Of a DNA stretch of 22,357 nucleotides, positions 20,699-22,357 are shown piece by piece. Within the stretch, counting starts at the first letter, position 1; each line of letters begins with the position of its first letter. The notes under the pieces are model-generated. The model had not been told where the DNA came from. It made no database searches and saw only the letters and a list, made by a program, of their open reading frames with translations. The stretch spans positions 1 to 22,357 of the forward strand of contig JAGWXJ010000013.1 of the NCBI GenBank assembly GCA_018969935.1. Reading direction: 5' to 3'. This DNA comes from Alphaproteobacteria bacterium (lineage in GTDB: Bacteria; Pseudomonadota; Alphaproteobacteria; Micavibrionales; UBA1664). Position numbers and translations under genes: made by a program.

Positions 20699-22357
20699 AT
20701 GCCTAAAGCCACACTTCTCAAAACACTTTCCAAAAATCCCTCAGCCCTTTTCCGCGATTTTGCACAAGCCTACGTCGCAGGCTTGCAAAACGACGACGTG
20801 GCAAACGTAAGCCCGCCCGTAGCAGCCGAAATGCTTCAGCAAATCTGGGCGTTCGGTAAAAAACGCGTGAACGATGAATCGCTCATCGAGGCAAGGGTTG
20901 TCGAGGGCTCGCAAAAAGGCTGGCTGCACGAACGCACGCGCATTTTCATCGTATCGACCGACCGCGCTTTCATCATCGATTCCATTACGGCCGAACTCAA
21001 CCGCCGCAACCTCGTGATTCGTACGCTTTTGCACCCTGTTGTATCGGTCAAACGTGACGACAAAGGCGTAATTCAGGCCGTTGAGGAGCGTGATCAGGGC
21101 AAAGGTACCAATGAATCATGGCTGGTGATAGAAGTGCAGGGCGCCATTGGCGCTACGCAGGCACACTTGCTTGTGCATGACCTGCAAAACGTCATGAACG
21201 ACGTGATGCTCGCAACACGTGACTGGCAGCGCATGAAAACAGCCCTGCGCACCAGCATTGCGGATATCAAAAAACAGAAATCCCGTAACAGCGAAATTTC
21301 CGTCGAGGAATGCGAGGCGTTTCTCCGCTACCTCCACGATAACAACTTCACGCTTCTTGGTTACCGCGAATACAAATTCAGCGAAAAGGGCGGCGAAGTC
21401 GTTTCAACGGTCGTCCCCAACCAAAGCCTTGGCGTCCTCTCCGATGAACGTAACCCCGTCTACGTCAACAAATCCAGCATCCCGCTACCGCAGGATTTAC
21501 AGCGCCTTCGTAAAAACGCGCCGCTGGTTTCTGTGTATAAGGTCAATCGCCGCTCCACGGTCCACCGTAACGTTCCGCTAGATGCCGTCACGGTCAAGAC
21601 AACCGACGCAAAAGGCAACGTAATTGGCGAAAAACTGTTTATCGGTCTTTTCACGTCGGTCACGTATTCCCGCAGCGTGTCTGATGTTCCGCTGATTCGC
21701 GCCAAAGTCCGCAGTGTCATTGAGGAATCGCGCTTCGCCATCGACTCCCACGATTTCCGTGCTATCGCCCACATCCTTGAAAAATACCCGCGCGATGAAC
21801 TGTTCCAGATGTCTACAGCGCAAATCGCAACATACGCCAAAAGCATCCTGCACCTGCAGGATAGGCCGCGCCTTGCGCTTTATCCGCGCGTTGATGAATT
21901 CCGCCGCTATATCTCGTGCCTGATTTACATTCCGCGTGACCGCTACGAAACCAACCTCCGCCTTGCAATCCAGCGCATTTTGGAAACGGAGCTGGAAGGC
22001 AAATGCGAGAACTTCTACACAACACTCGATGATTCGCCGGTTGCCCGTGTTATTTACGTCATCGCAACCGAGCAGCGCATCCGCCGCACTTACGATTTTG
22101 CTGCCGTCGAGCGCAAACTCGTTGAAGCCTCGCGCACTTGGGCCGAAAGGCTTAATTACTCAATCATGGAAAGCACGCCCGATGAGCGTCAGGCCATCGC
22201 CCTTTCCATGTCCTATGACACGGCATTTGATGCCGGCTATCAAGAAAACCATTCCGCCAATCAGGCTATCTCCGACATCACGAAAATCGAGGAAGCGATC
22301 CGCACCCACCGTATCGCCCTTGATTTCTACGAGGGGGAAGGCGGCGATATCCGCCTG
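20699..22357 (+). CDS. NAD-specific glutamate dehydrogenase (large, ~180 kDa type), N-terminal part
   Basis: The frame from the ATG at 20699 is open for 553 codons to the window edge; the full protein should be about 1,600 residues, so about two-thirds is missing. The N-terminal domains are visible: FAQAYVAGLQNDDVANVSPPVAAEML (about 21-46), HERTRIFIVSTDRAFIIDSITAELNRRNL, which is an ACT-like regulatory region, and EECEAFLRYLHDNNFTLLGYREYKF (about 202-226). LFTSVTYSRSVSDVPLIRAKV and RDELFQMS follow. These are typical of the NAD-GDH_N part of bacterial enzymes that deaminate glutamate to 2-oxoglutarate. The catalytic domain lies beyond the window. The 82-base region before it is divergent from the SRAP gene; no clear promoter or ribosome binding site is seen. 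Confidence 0.92.
   Translation, partial: MPKATLLKTLSKNPSALFRDFAQAYVAGLQNDDVANVSPPVAAEMLQQIWAFGKKRVNDESLIEARVVEGSQKGWLHERTRIFIVSTDRAFIIDSITAELNRRNLVIRTLLHPVVSVKRDDKGVIQAVEERDQGKGTNESWLVIEVQGAIGATQAHLLVHDLQNVMNDVMLATRDWQRMKTALRTSIADIKKQKSRNSEISVEECEAFLRYLHDNNFTLLGYREYKFSEKGGEVVSTVVPNQSLGVLSDERNPVYVNKSSIPLPQDLQRLRKNAPLVSVYKVNRRSTVHRNVPLDAVTVKTTDAKGNVIGEKLFIGLFTSVTYSRSVSDVPLIRAKVRSVIEESRFAIDSHDFRAIAHILEKYPRDELFQMSTAQIATYAKSILHLQDRPRLALYPRVDEFRRYISCLIYIPRDRYETNLRLAIQRILETELEGKCENFYTTLDDSPVARVIYVIATEQRIRRTYDFAAVERKLVEASRTWAERLNYSIMESTPDERQAIALSMSYDTAFDAGYQENHSANQAISDITKIEEAIRTHRIALDFYEGEGGDIRL

Noticed and set aside
1..22357. CRISPR array, insertion sequence or prophage
   Set aside because: No regularly spaced direct repeats, transposase, integrase or long terminal inverted repeats are visible on reading both strands.

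Overview
The window looks like chromosomal DNA from a free-living or host/prey-associated alphaproteobacterium. The lineage is inferred from several signs: a usg gene (a family typical of alphaproteobacteria), a full CtrA-type site (TTAA-N7-TTAAC), an alphaproteobacterial RpoH-type promoter plus a CIRCE operator in front of groESL, and the N-terminus of a large NAD-type glutamate dehydrogenase. Coding density is high, most intergenic gaps are under about 130 bases, and no gap exceeds 300 bases. No insertion sequence, integrase, phage gene or CRISPR array is visible.

Layout from left to right. A CheR-like methyltransferase fragment runs off the left edge (minus strand). It is divergent from a VOC/glyoxalase-fold gene, which converges on an RcnB-like periplasmic protein gene. 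Next come groEL and groES (minus) with a strong terminator, a CIRCE operator and a heat-shock promoter, then a HAD phosphatase. A divergent intergenic region with a CtrA-type site leads to usg, an RsmC-like rRNA methyltransferase and a SIMPL-domain protein (plus).

The centre of the window (6932-12994) is the most interesting part: part of a type IVB (Dot/Icm) secretion system in the order IcmC/DotE-like, IcmD/DotP, IcmJ/DotN, IcmB/DotO, then an unrecognised membrane-anchored protein. The C-D-J-B order matches Legionella. The first protein is an expanded version of the small inner-membrane component, with four tandem two-helix repeats, the first of which closely resembles the neighbouring IcmD protein. 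A TTAA-N7-TTAA motif lies in the operon's upstream region, suggesting possible cell-cycle (CtrA) control. Only these Dot/Icm genes are in view; the outer-membrane core, DotB, DotL and effectors must lie elsewhere if the system is complete.

After the operon come an FkbM-type methyltransferase (plus), a UbiH-family hydroxylase and a YggS-family PLP protein (minus, overlapping), mscL and tRNA-Ala(GGC) (plus). A tightly packed minus-strand cluster follows: an SRAP/YedK protein, a GT2 glycosyltransferase, a lipid A biosynthesis N-terminal-domain protein, an ArnT-like GT39 transferase and a beta-helix protein. The middle three look like a module that decorates lipid A or another envelope glycan with a sugar carried on polyprenyl phosphate. 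The window ends inside the NAD-glutamate dehydrogenase gene (plus).
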